From Luteitalea pratensis (GTDB lineage: Bacteria > Acidobacteriota > Vicinamibacteria > Vicinamibacterales > Vicinamibacteraceae): DNA of 64,000 nucleotides. Of this stretch, positions 25,685 through 33,732 are shown in pieces. The stretch is from positions 7,227,001 to 7,291,000 of the forward strand of contig NZ_CP015136.1 of NCBI RefSeq assembly GCF_001618865.1. The letters are read 5' to 3'. The first letter of the stretch is position 1. The number at the start of each line of letters is the position of its first letter. The notes under the pieces were generated by a model. That model made no database searches, had not been told where the DNA came from, and worked only from the letters and a program-made list of their open reading frames with translations. Made by a program: the position numbers and the translations under genes.

Positions 25685-25971
25685 GGCCTCGTCACGTCGG
25701 CCTTCGGCATTGGGCCGTCGGCCTTCGGAAACCACGCAGGGCTGTAGCTGTCGACCTTCCACCTTCGCCAAGGCTACGGCGGACAAGTCAGGTCGACGGT
25801 TCGAATCGGAATCGCGTCGAGCTGAAGCTCGACGCCTACGTCTGAGGCAGCGTTGCAGCGCCCAGCGTTCGGCGTTCGGCGTTCGGCGTTCGGCGTTCGG
25901 CAAGCGTCAAGCGTCAAGCGTCAAGCATCAAGCATTCGGCGTTAAGCGTTAAGCGTTAGTGAGGCCACCCT
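25685..25971. repeat. composite intergenic repeat region
   Basis: The gap holds several stacked elements. At 25750-25797 the palindrome GTCGACCT-AGGTCGAC is interrupted in its loop by a 30-bp block starting CCACCTTCGCCAAGG (25759-25788). At 25814-25835 GCGTCGAGCT-GA-AGCTCGACGC is a perfect hairpin. From about 25867 there are GTTCGGC tandem units, then GCGTCAA and GCGTTAA units up to the OYE start. No gene was seen. Confidence 0.8.
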
Positions 25972-27285
25972 ATGCCCGTCGATCCCATCTTCGAGCCGAT
26001 CGCGTTCCGTAACCTTTCGGTGAAAAATCGCATCTTTCGCTCGAACGTGTCGGGCCGGTTCGACAACTACGACGGTTCGGGCAACCAGGCCCGCATCAAC
26101 TGGGAGACCAAGTTCGCGCGAGGCGGTGTCGGTGCGATCGTCTCTTCGTTCGTCCCGGTGACGATCCGTGGCCGCATCGTCCCCAACTACGCCACCGTCG
26201 ACTGCGACGCGCGGATCCCCTTCTGGCGAGCCCTCGGCAACGCCGTCCACGAGCACGACTGCCGGTTCATCATGCAACTCTCGCATGGCGGCCGGCAGCG
26301 CGACATTCCCGGCATCGAGTACGAGCAGGGGTGGAGTGCCACCGAGCGCGATGAACCGCTGCACGGCTTCCCGTGTGTCGCCATGACCCGCGCCCAGATC
26401 GACGAGACCGTCGCCGCGTTTGCCGCCGGCGCCCGGCGTGCTCGTGCGGCGGACCTCGACGGCGTCGAACTGCACGCGGCCAACGGCTACCTGTTCACGC
26501 AGTTCCTCAGCTCGGCGATCAACGATCGCGACGACGACTACGGCGGCCCGCTGCGTCAGCGTGCCCGCTTTCTTCTCGAGGTCGTCGCCGCCATCCGCGC
26601 CGAGGTCGGCACCGACTTCCATCTGCAGGTCAAGATCAGCGCCGAGGATCACAACGACGCGATCGACCGCAACGAGAAGCCGGGCAACACGCTGGAGGAG
26701 ACCGTCGAGGTGTGCAAGTGGCTCGACGCCGCCGGCGTCGATGCCATCCACGTCTCGTCCGGGAGCTACTTCCCTCATCCACGCAACCCGGCCGGCGAGT
26801 TTCCCGTCGACGAGCTCGTCAAGACCTACGACCAGTTGCTCTCGAGCGGCAGTCACGCGCTGCGCAACTACCTCCTGTTCCGGTTGGAGCCGACGCAGCG
26901 GCTGTTCGAGGAGCGGTGGGAGAAGGCGCGCGGCGACCGCATCGAAGGCATCAATCTCCCGGCCGCCAAGGCGATCAAGGCGGTGGTCGGCGTGCCGATC
27001 CTGTGCACCGGTGGCTTCCAGACCGCGGAAGTGATCCGCGAGGCGATCCGTCAGCAGTTCTGCGATGCGGTGACGATCGCGCGGCCCCTGATTGCCAACA
27101 ACGACCTCGTGCAGCAGTTCGCTGCGGGCATGGGCCGGCCGGCCCGGCCCTGCACGTACTGCAACAAATGCCTCGTGAACGCCGTCGAGAATCCGCTCGG
27201 CTGCTACGACCAGACACGCTTCGATTCGCGCGAGGCGATGATCGCGCAGATCATGAGCGTCTTCACCCCGGCGCCGTTCGAGTGA
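25972..27285 (+). CDS. NADH:flavin oxidoreductase (Old Yellow Enzyme family) with C-terminal Cys cluster
   Basis: This 437-residue TIM-barrel flavoenzyme has the OYE signatures: FEPIAFRNLSVKNRIFRS at the start, IMQLSHGGRQ, FAAGARRARAADLDGVELHAANGYLFTQFLS, and VGVPILCTGGF late in the barrel. After the barrel comes CTYCNKCLVNAVENPLGCYD (CX2CX2CX11C), the [4Fe-4S] pattern of the 2,4-dienoyl-CoA reductase/trimethylamine dehydrogenase branch, but without the C-terminal FAD/NAD domain of those enzymes. It would reduce an activated alkene using electrons from a partner. Its stop overlaps the start of a c-type cytochrome gene (TGATG), implying coupled expression. Confidence 0.92.
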   Translation: MPVDPIFEPIAFRNLSVKNRIFRSNVSGRFDNYDGSGNQARINWETKFARGGVGAIVSSFVPVTIRGRIVPNYATVDCDARIPFWRALGNAVHEHDCRFIMQLSHGGRQRDIPGIEYEQGWSATERDEPLHGFPCVAMTRAQIDETVAAFAAGARRARAADLDGVELHAANGYLFTQFLSSAINDRDDDYGGPLRQRARFLLEVVAAIRAEVGTDFHLQVKISAEDHNDAIDRNEKPGNTLEETVEVCKWLDAAGVDAIHVSSGSYFPHPRNPAGEFPVDELVKTYDQLLSSGSHALRNYLLFRLEPTQRLFEERWEKARGDRIEGINLPAAKAIKAVVGVPILCTGGFQTAEVIREAIRQQFCDAVTIARPLIANNDLVQQFAAGMGRPARPCTYCNKCLVNAVENPLGCYDQTRFDSREAMIAQIMSVFTPAPFE

Positions 27286-28691
27286 TGGTCATCCGCCGCG
27301 CCGTTCCGGTTCTCCTGCTCGCGGCGACCGTCTGCGTACGCGCGACGCCGGCCGGCAACGATGGCCCGTCGTTTCCCGACATCGTCGAGCACTTCAAGTA
27401 CGGGTCGATCGGCGCCGAGGAGAACTCCGGTGTGCCCTCCCGGATCTGGAGGGTGCTGCCAACGGTCTGCGAGTCATCGCTGCCCAGGCGGCCCGGCGTG
27501 GGTTACGAGCGGATCGGGTTCATCAGCGACGGGGCTGGGCACGGACGACCGATCGGCACGTCGTTCCGGCCCGGCAACGGCGATCGCATCGGCCTGAACT
27601 GCGCCACGTGCCACGTCGGCACGCTGCGTGACGCCCCCGACGCGCCACGGCGCGTGATCGTGGGCATGCCAGCCAACCAGATGGACCTGCAGGGATACGG
27701 ACGGTTCCTGACGGCGTGCGCGCAGAGCCCGGCCTTCGAGACCGGGCGATTGATCGACGCGATCCACAAGGCCGACCCCGGGTTCGGCTTTTTTTCCCGG
27801 CTCGGCTACCGGCTGTTCGTCGTGGGGGCGACGCGCAAGGGCATCCTCGACCGCGCCCGCGACAACGCGTGGTTCGACGATCGGCCGGCCTTCGGCCCCG
27901 GACGCGTCGACACCTTCAATCCCTACAAGGTGTTGCTGCAGGTGCCTCTGGACAAGACGGTGGGGACGGTGGACCTGCCGTCGATCTGGAACCAGCGCCC
28001 GCGGCAGGGACTGTGGCTGCACTGGGATGGCAACAACGATCGCGTCGAGGAGCGGAACAAGAGCGCCGCGATCGGCGCCGGCGCGACGCCGAAGTCGCTC
28101 GACCTCGCCTCGATGGCTCGCATCGAGCAGTGGCTGCTCGACTTCCCGGCGCCGAAGTACCCGGCCGAACGCATCGACGCGTCGCGCGCCGAGAACGGGC
28201 GGCGTGCCTACGCGTCGGCCTGCGCGTCGTGCCACGACCTTGGCGCCGCGTCGGTCGGCCAGGTCACCCCGATCGAGAAGGTGGGCACCGATAGCGGCCG
28301 CCTCGACTCATTCACCCCTGCGCTGGCAACGGCGATGAACACCATCGGTCGCGGCAGGCCGTGGGCGTTCTCCCACTTCAGGAAGACGCAGGGCTACGCC
28401 AACATGCCACTCGACGGCCTCTGGCTACGGGCGCCGTACCTGCACAACGGATCGGTGCCCGATCTGCGTTCGCTCCTGTTCCCGGAGGAGCGCCCCGCAA
28501 CGTTCTTCCGTGCCTACGACGTGTACGACTGGGACCGCGTCGGCTTCGTCAGCCGCGGTGCCGGCGCCGAACGGGAAGGCGTGCCATTCGACACGAGTCT
28601 GCGCGGCAACGCCAACACCGGACACATCTACGGCGCTGACCTGCCCACCGCCGACAAGCTCGCTCTCCTCGAATATCTCAAGACCCTGTAG
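27285..28691 (+). CDS. secreted dihaem c-type cytochrome
   Basis: The 468-residue product has a signal peptide (VPVLLLAATVCVRATPA) and two haem c sites, CATCH at 106-110 and CASCH at 313-317. It ends with the dihaem-peroxidase-like stretch GLWLRAPYLHNGSVPDLRSLL and an N-G-N-T-G-H motif. The ATG at 27285 shares one base with the OYE stop. It may pass electrons between the periplasm and the respiratory chain or act as a dihaem oxidase, since it is similar in layout to the cytochrome upstream of the OYE gene. The three genes together suggest a redox pathway for one organic substrate. Confidence 0.85.
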   Translation: MVIRRAVPVLLLAATVCVRATPAGNDGPSFPDIVEHFKYGSIGAEENSGVPSRIWRVLPTVCESSLPRRPGVGYERIGFISDGAGHGRPIGTSFRPGNGDRIGLNCATCHVGTLRDAPDAPRRVIVGMPANQMDLQGYGRFLTACAQSPAFETGRLIDAIHKADPGFGFFSRLGYRLFVVGATRKGILDRARDNAWFDDRPAFGPGRVDTFNPYKVLLQVPLDKTVGTVDLPSIWNQRPRQGLWLHWDGNNDRVEERNKSAAIGAGATPKSLDLASMARIEQWLLDFPAPKYPAERIDASRAENGRRAYASACASCHDLGAASVGQVTPIEKVGTDSGRLDSFTPALATAMNTIGRGRPWAFSHFRKTQGYANMPLDGLWLRAPYLHNGSVPDLRSLLFPEERPATFFRAYDVYDWDRVGFVSRGAGAEREGVPFDTSLRGNANTGHIYGADLPTADKLALLEYLKTL

Positions 28692-28985
28692 GGGAATCGG
28701 CCTTCGTCAATCGGCCGTCGGCCTTCGGCCTTCGGGGGGTCGGGGCTCGGGAGTCGGGTAGCCGTCGGACTCTGTCCGACGGTCTGCGCCCTCGCCGCGA
28801 CGCCGTGAGCGTCGACCTCAAGGTCGACGCCTGCAGCCCTCGGCGGAGCCGTCGAGCAGCGCACATCGGTCACCGCTGCAGTCGCGCGTCGGTGTGGCCA
28901 ACCCGAGCCCTCCGGGCGCGTCTGTAGCGGTCGACCTTCAGGTGGACCGGCGGCAGCGCGTGTTCTTGTGAATATGATCGTCCTC
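28692..28985. repeat. intergenic repeat region with GCGTCGACCT palindrome
   Basis: It begins with GGCCTTCGG-type units and a GGGAGTCGGG unit. A perfect hairpin, GCGTCGACCT-CA-AGGTCGACGC, lies at 28809-28830, and a degenerate TGTAGCGGTCGACCTTCAGG element at 28931-28950. No gene or clear promoter was found for the next gene. Confidence 0.75.
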
Positions 28986-29936
28986 ATGCGTCGAACACTC
29001 CTGCTCCTCGCAGGCGCGCTGATCGCGATCCTGCTGCTGACCGCGATGCGCCCGGCTGCCCAGGCGCCCGGTGCGAAGCCGTCGCTGGCCGAGCGTCTCG
29101 GCTTCAAGGCCTCCGACATCGTCCTGATCGTGAACGCCGACGATGTGGGCATGAGCCACGGGGCGAACGTGGCCGTGCGCACCGGCATGGAGCAGGGCCT
29201 GATCACGAGTGGGTCGATCATGGTGCCCTGCCCGTGGTTCGAAGAGGTCGCCGTGTATGCGACCGCTAACCCGACCCGCGATTTCGGCCTGCACCTGACG
29301 CACACCAGCGAGTGGAAGGTCTACAAGTGGGGACCCGTCGCAAACAAGGCAGAGGTCCCCGGGCTGCTCACGCCCCAGGGATACCTGTGGCCGGACATCG
29401 AGCCGATCTACAAGAACGCGACGCCCGCCCAGGCGGAGATCGAGGCACGCGCGCAGGTGCGCAAGGCGCTCGATCGCGGCATCGACGTCACGCACCTGGA
29501 CTCGCACATGGGCGCGTTGCAGTACGACATGCGCTACCACGCGGTGTATCGCAAGCTGGCGAAGGAGTTCGATCTGCCCATTCGCATGGGCAACCAGGAT
29601 CTGCTGACGGCGATGGGCGGCGGGCACCTGCGGGGCGAACTGGATGCCGACGGCACGATCTACCCGGACTACCTGATTCACCAGCAGCGCAAGCCGGGCG
29701 AAGCGGTGGACGTGTACTGGAAGCGGATGATCTCCGAGTTGAAACCGGGCGTGACCGAGCTCTACATCCACCCTGCGGTAGCCGGCGAGGAAATGCAGCA
29801 CATCACTGGCAGCTGGAAGGAGCGCGATAGCGAGTACCACCTGTTCACCGATGACGCCTCGGTGAAGCAGTTGCTGGAACAGCGCGGCGTGAAACGCATC
29901 GGCTGGCGCGCGCTACGCGACCTGCAGCGGAAGTAG
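28986..29936 (+). CDS. exported ChbG/HpnK (YdjC-like) deacetylase family protein
   Basis: This 316-residue protein has a signal peptide (RTLLLLAGALIAILLLTAM). The YdjC/ChbG fold is shown by LIVNADDVGMSHGAN (metal-binding Asp-Asp), FGLHLTHTSEWK and THLDSHMGALQYD with the paired histidines, and a C-terminal ELYIHPAVAGEE with a further His. Relatives deacetylate chitooligosaccharides or the hopanoid-linked N-acetylglucosamine, releasing acetate; here the substrate would be periplasmic. ATG 28986 was chosen because the signal peptide starts there; ATG 28974 and GTG 28968 are possible. No operon partner is obvious. Confidence 0.88.
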   Translation: MRRTLLLLAGALIAILLLTAMRPAAQAPGAKPSLAERLGFKASDIVLIVNADDVGMSHGANVAVRTGMEQGLITSGSIMVPCPWFEEVAVYATANPTRDFGLHLTHTSEWKVYKWGPVANKAEVPGLLTPQGYLWPDIEPIYKNATPAQAEIEARAQVRKALDRGIDVTHLDSHMGALQYDMRYHAVYRKLAKEFDLPIRMGNQDLLTAMGGGHLRGELDADGTIYPDYLIHQQRKPGEAVDVYWKRMISELKPGVTELYIHPAVAGEEMQHITGSWKERDSEYHLFTDDASVKQLLEQRGVKRIGWRALRDLQRK

Positions 29937-30370
29937 AGATGCGCGTCGACCTGAAGGTCGACGCCTACAGTCGTCGGCGGAGCCGTCCGGAATCCGATGC
30001 GGGTCGCCTCTGCACCGGCGAGCCTGGCGTTTCGGCCGTCCGGGCAGGTCTGTAGCGGCAGACCTTCAGGTCGGCCGACAGTGATGTTCGGCGTTTCGTC
30101 ATTCGGCCTTCCCGGGTTCGACATTCCGGCATTCCCGGCATTTCGGCATTTCGAAGGACGAAGTCCCTGATGCCCGGAAGGCGGCCCGGACCGATCGGCG
30201 TCCGCGCTCCGGCAGTAGGCGCCGCCATTCGTCCCTCCTCGTCAGCGTGTCGGCCCGCGACGGCGGCGCGCTGTCGAATCGGCCTCTATACTCGCGTCCT
30301 GTATAGGTAGGGACGCCTCTCCGAGGCGTCCATCTCCATAGGCGGACGGAGAGTATTGAGGAGGGGGACG
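29937..30370. repeat. long intergenic repeat region
   Basis: About 430 bp without a gene. It starts with the perfect hairpin GCGTCGACCT-GA-AGGTCGACGC (29943-29964), followed by a TGTAGCGGCAGACCTTCAGG element near 30053-30075. ATTCCCGG/ATTTCGG tandem units cover about 30095-30155. A second palindrome type, GGACGCCTC-TCC-GAGGCGTCC, lies at 30311-30331, 40 bp before the DinB-like gene. Confidence 0.8.
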
Positions 30371-30910
30371 ATGACGCGATCACGATGGCCGGCGTCCGTG
30401 ACGTTGGCGCTCGCGATGGGCGCCGGCGCGGTGTGGGCACAAGGGGCACCGGGCCCGTGGAGTTCGACGGTGAAGTCGGGCTGGGGCGGCCTCAAGAAGA
30501 ACCTGGCGGCTTCGGCGGCGCTGCTGCCGGAGGCTGACTATGGCTTCAAGCCGGTACCGGCGGTGCGCAGCTTCGGACAACTCATCGGGCACCTCGCCAA
30601 CGATCATTACCTGATCTGCAGCGCCGCCAAGGGCGACAGGAATCCGCAGGCCAACACCGACTTCGAGAAGACGACCGGCAAGACGGCGCTCGTCAAGGCT
30701 CTGCAGGATTCGATTGCCTACTGCGACGGCGTGTACGACGCGATGACCGACGCGAAGGGGGCCGAGATCGTCGAGATGTTCGGCGGCCAGTACCCACGGC
30801 TTGGCGCCCTGACCATCAACGTCACGCACTCGAGCGAGCACTACGGCAACCTGGTGACCTACCTCCGCCTCAAAGGGCTCGTCCCCCCGTCGTCCGCGGC
30901 TGCACAGTAG
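30371..30910 (+). CDS. exported DinB-like protein
   Basis: This 179-residue protein has a signal peptide (SVTLALAMGAGAVWAQ) followed by a four-helix DinB/YfiT bundle. The usual metal-binding His residues are visible in FGQLIGHLANDHY and in THSSEHYGNLVTYLRLKGLVPPSS near the end. Most DinB proteins are cytosolic thiol-dependent transferases or of unknown role; exported forms are common in Acidobacteriota but uncharacterised. The start was taken where the signal peptide begins. Confidence 0.85.
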   Translation: MTRSRWPASVTLALAMGAGAVWAQGAPGPWSSTVKSGWGGLKKNLAASAALLPEADYGFKPVPAVRSFGQLIGHLANDHYLICSAAKGDRNPQANTDFEKTTGKTALVKALQDSIAYCDGVYDAMTDAKGAEIVEMFGGQYPRLGALTINVTHSSEHYGNLVTYLRLKGLVPPSSAAAQ

Positions 30911-30914
30911 ACGT

Positions 30915-30937
30915 AAACCGCTGAGAGAGAGCGGTTT
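30915..30937 (+). terminator. hairpin terminator after the DinB-like gene
   Basis: AAACCGCT and AGCGGTTT pair perfectly around GAGAGAG, 5 bp after the stop codon. The right arm ends in TTT but no long T-run follows. It is a reasonable intrinsic terminator candidate. Confidence 0.6.
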
Positions 30938-31250
30938 GGCGTCCGCCTGACACGTGTTTGCCGCCCGGCTTCCCGCCGGGTGGCTCGAGCCGCCGCCGCC
31001 GCCGGCACCCTCCCGCGGGCGGTTCCCCTCCGCGATCTTGCGACTCGTCGCAACTTCTGCGTGCTAACTGCTTCCGAATCAGCGACTTGCGATCGGCCAC
31101 GCTTGATCGCCGACCGTGTAAGTCGTATATTGAGTCGTTCGACGAGCGGCGAAGGCGTGGTCAAAGGCCCAGTAACACCGCAGCGACTGCCCGCGGCGTC
31201 CGAACCATTCCGGGATGGGGCTCCCAGAAGCCGACCCAGAAGGAAGACTT
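30938..31250. other. gene-free region with the suf promoter and leader
   Basis: The 313-bp stretch contains a GC-rich hairpin (GCCGCCCGGCTTCCCGCCGGGTGG, about 30960-30983), a CCGCCGCCGCCGCC run, and the sufB promoter. A leader of about 110 nt would precede sufB. I see no Fe-S-responsive riboswitch or clear IscR/SufR site. Confidence 0.5.
31103..31131 (+). promoter_or_regulatory. sigma-70-type promoter of the suf operon
   Basis: TTGATC (31103-31108) and TATATT (31126-31131) are separated by exactly 17 bp. This is the best promoter match seen in the window. Transcription would begin near 31138, leaving a leader of about 110 nt before sufB, long enough for post-transcriptional control. Confidence 0.7.
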
Positions 31251-32693
31251 ATGAGCACTTCTACCGACACCATCGAGCAGCTTGCGACCCAGGAATACAA
31301 GTACGGGTTCACCACTGACGTCGACGCGGATCAGCTGCCGCCGGGCCTCGACGAGGACACGGTGCGCGCCATCTCCCTCCGCAAGGAGGAGCCGGAATGG
31401 ATGCTCGAGTGGCGTCTCAAGTCCTACCGGGCGTGGCAGAAGATGGCGTACCCGGACTGGTCGAACGTGCACTACCCGCCGGTGGACTTCCAGGACATCA
31501 GCTACTACTCGGCCCCGAAGCCCAGGAAGCAGCTGAACAGCCTCGACGAGGTCGATCCGGAAGTGCGCGCCACGTTCGACAAGCTCGGTATCCCGCTGGC
31601 TGAGCAGATGGCGCTGGCCGGCGTTGCCGTCGACGCCGTGTTCGACAGCGTCTCGGTGGCCACCACGTTCAAGCAGAAGCTCGCCGACCTCGGCATCATC
31701 TTCTGCTCGTTCTCGGAGGCGGTGCGCGAACACCCGGACCTCGTGCGCAAGTACGTGGGTTCGGTCGTCCCGCACACCGACAACTTCTACGCCGCCCTCA
31801 ACTCCGCCGTGTTCAGCGACGGCTCCTTCGTGTACGTGCCGAAGGGCGTGCGCTGCCCGATGGAGCTGTCCACGTACTTCCGCATCAATGCCAAGGGCAC
31901 CGGTCAGTTCGAGCGGACGCTGATCGTCGCCGACGAGGGCGCGTACGTCAGCTACCTCGAAGGCTGCACGGCGCCGATGCGTGACGAGCACCAGCTGCAC
32001 GCCGCCGTCGTCGAGCTCGTGGCTCTCGATGGCGCCACGATCAAGTACTCCACCGTCCAGAACTGGTACCCCGGCGACAAGGACGGCAAGGGTGGCATCT
32101 ACAACTTCGTCACCAAGCGTGGCAAGGCGATGACCAACGCCAAGATCACGTGGACGCAGGTGGAGACGGGGTCGGCCATCACCTGGAAGTACCCGAGCTG
32201 CATCCTGCAGGGCGACAACTCGGTCGGCGAGTTCTACTCGGTGGCGGTGACCAACAATCGCCAGCAGGCCGACACCGGCACCAAGATGGTGCACCTCGGC
32301 AAGAACACGAAGAGCACGATCGTCAGCAAGGGCATCTCGGCCGGCAAAGGCCAGAACACCTATCGCGGACAGGTCAAGATCGCCAAGGGCGCCGAGGGTT
32401 CGCGCAACTACTCGCAGTGCGACTCGCTGCTCATCGGCGACCGCTGCGGCGCGCACACGTTCCCGTACATCGAGGTGAAGAACACCACTTCCACGGTGGA
32501 GCACGAGGCGTCGACGTCGAAGATCGGGGAGGACCAGATCTTCTACTGCCGCCAGCGCGGGCTCTCGGCCGAGGATGCCGTCAACATCATCGTCAACGGC
32601 TTCTGCAAGGAAGTGTTCCGCGAGCTCCCGATGGAGTTCGCCGTCGAGGCGCAGAAGCTCCTCGGCATCAGTCTCGAGGGGAGCGTCGGCTAG
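31251..32693 (+). CDS. sufB: Fe-S cluster assembly protein SufB
   Basis: SufB is the scaffold subunit of the SufBC2D complex on which Fe-S clusters are built. The 480-residue length is normal. Typical features include [12 protein letters not shown] at the start, [15 protein letters not shown], the beta-helix core, [40 protein letters not shown], and near the C terminus [22 protein letters not shown]. The start at ATG 31251 follows an AGAAGGAAG ribosome site. It is the first gene of sufBCDSU-sufT behind a clear promoter. No iscR or sufR regulator gene lies next to it. Confidence 0.98.
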   Translation: MSTSTDTIEQLATQEYKYGFTTDVDADQLPPGLDEDTVRAISLRKEEPEWMLEWRLKSYRAWQKMAYPDWSNVHYPPVDFQDISYYSAPKPRKQLNSLDEVDPEVRATFDKLGIPLAEQMALAGVAVDAVFDSVSVATTFKQKLADLGIIFCSFSEAVREHPDLVRKYVGSVVPHTDNFYAALNSAVFSDGSFVYVPKGVRCPMELSTYFRINAKGTGQFERTLIVADEGAYVSYLEGCTAPMRDEHQLHAAVVELVALDGATIKYSTVQNWYPGDKDGKGGIYNFVTKRGKAMTNAKITWTQVETGSAITWKYPSCILQGDNSVGEFYSVAVTNNRQQADTGTKMVHLGKNTKSTIVSKGISAGKGQNTYRGQVKIAKGAEGSRNYSQCDSLLIGDRCGAHTFPYIEVKNTTSTVEHEASTSKIGEDQIFYCRQRGLSAEDAVNIIVNGFCKEVFRELPMEFAVEAQKLLGISLEGSVG

Positions 32694-32872
32694 CGCCGAC
32701 ACTCCACACACGGCCTTCGTCGGTCGGCCTTCCGCCTTCGCCACGGCTGCGGCGGACAGGTCGGCCTTCGGAAGCCACGAACACAGTGCGAGGACCCGAG
32801 GCGGTGCCGACGGGTCGGGTGATTTTGCGAGGGCCGACGGCCGAATGCCGACGGCCGGCGGTGACAACGAAC
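32694..32872. repeat. repeat element between sufB and sufC
   Basis: The gap holds a degenerate form of the dispersed element: GGCCTT, then a block close to CCGCCTTCGCCACGG, then TCGGCCTTCGG, followed by GGCCGACGGCCGAATGCCGACGGCC units before the sufC start. The suf transcript must run through it. Confidence 0.7.
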
Positions 32873-33628
32873 ATGCTGACGATCAAGAACCTTCAAGCGC
32901 GCGTCGAAGACAAGGACATCCTCAAGGGCATCACGCTGAGCGTGAACGCCGGTGAAGTGCACGCCATCATGGGGCCCAATGGCTCCGGCAAGAGCACGCT
33001 GGCCAGCGTGTTGGCGGGCCGCGACGCGTACGAGGTCACCGGCGGCGAGGTCCTGTTCGAGGGCAAGGATCTCCTCGACATGGACCCCGAGGAGCGCGCC
33101 CGCGCGGGCGTGTTCCTGGCGTTCCAGTACCCGGTCGAGATCCCGGGGGTCAACAACAGCTACTTCCTGAAGGCGGCGCTCAACGCCATCCGTCAGCACC
33201 GCGGTCTGCCGTCGCTCGACGCGATGGAGTTCGCCCGCCACATGAAGGAGAAGATGAAGCTGCTGCGGATGGACCCGAGCTTCATGCAGCGCTCCGTCAA
33301 CGAGGGCTTCTCGGGCGGCGAAAAGAAGCGCAACGAGATCTTCCAGATGGCCGTTCTCGAGCCCAAGCTGTGCATCCTCGACGAGACCGACTCCGGCCTC
33401 GACATCGACGCGCTGCAGGTCGTTGCCGCAGGCGTCAACGCGCTCCGGAACCCGGAACGCGCGGTCATCGTGGTCACGCACTACCAGCGCTTGCTGAACT
33501 TCATCGTCCCGGATTTCGTGCACGTGCTCTCCGAGGGGCGCATCGTCAAGAGCGGCGGCAAGGAGCTGGCGCTCGAACTCGAGGCGAAGGGCTACGGCTG
33601 GATCGAAGGCGCAACGGTCACCGCGTAG
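32873..33628 (+). CDS. sufC: Fe-S cluster assembly ATPase SufC
   Basis: SufC is the ABC-type ATPase that drives conformational change in SufBC2D. The 251 residues contain Walker A GPNGSGKSTL (about residues 34-43), Q-loop FQYPVEIPGV, the signature NEGFSGGEKKRNE, Walker B LCILDETDSGLDIDAL and the H-loop VVTHYQRLL, all standard for SufC. The ATG at 32873 agrees with the family start. It is separated from sufB by 179 bp of repeats, unusual for an operon normally packed more tightly. Confidence 0.98.
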   Translation: MLTIKNLQARVEDKDILKGITLSVNAGEVHAIMGPNGSGKSTLASVLAGRDAYEVTGGEVLFEGKDLLDMDPEERARAGVFLAFQYPVEIPGVNNSYFLKAALNAIRQHRGLPSLDAMEFARHMKEKMKLLRMDPSFMQRSVNEGFSGGEKKRNEIFQMAVLEPKLCILDETDSGLDIDALQVVAAGVNALRNPERAVIVVTHYQRLLNFIVPDFVHVLSEGRIVKSGGKELALELEAKGYGWIEGATVTA

Positions 33629-33732
33629 ACGGATTGATTTACGCAGCCTGCTTGCCCGCCGAAACCCATGGCGAAGGCGGGTAGCCCGAGAAAGAACCGG
33701 CCGGCTGGGACAGCCGGCCCTACCAACTGACG

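Noticed and set aside
25867-25960. Regular short repeats that might be a CRISPR array
   Set aside because: Units are 7-9 bp, directly adjacent, without spacers, and no cas gene is present.
26373-28691. One long frame through the OYE gene into the second cytochrome
   Set aside because: The part before 27285 overlaps the OYE gene and has no domain; the signal peptide and haem sites start at 27285.
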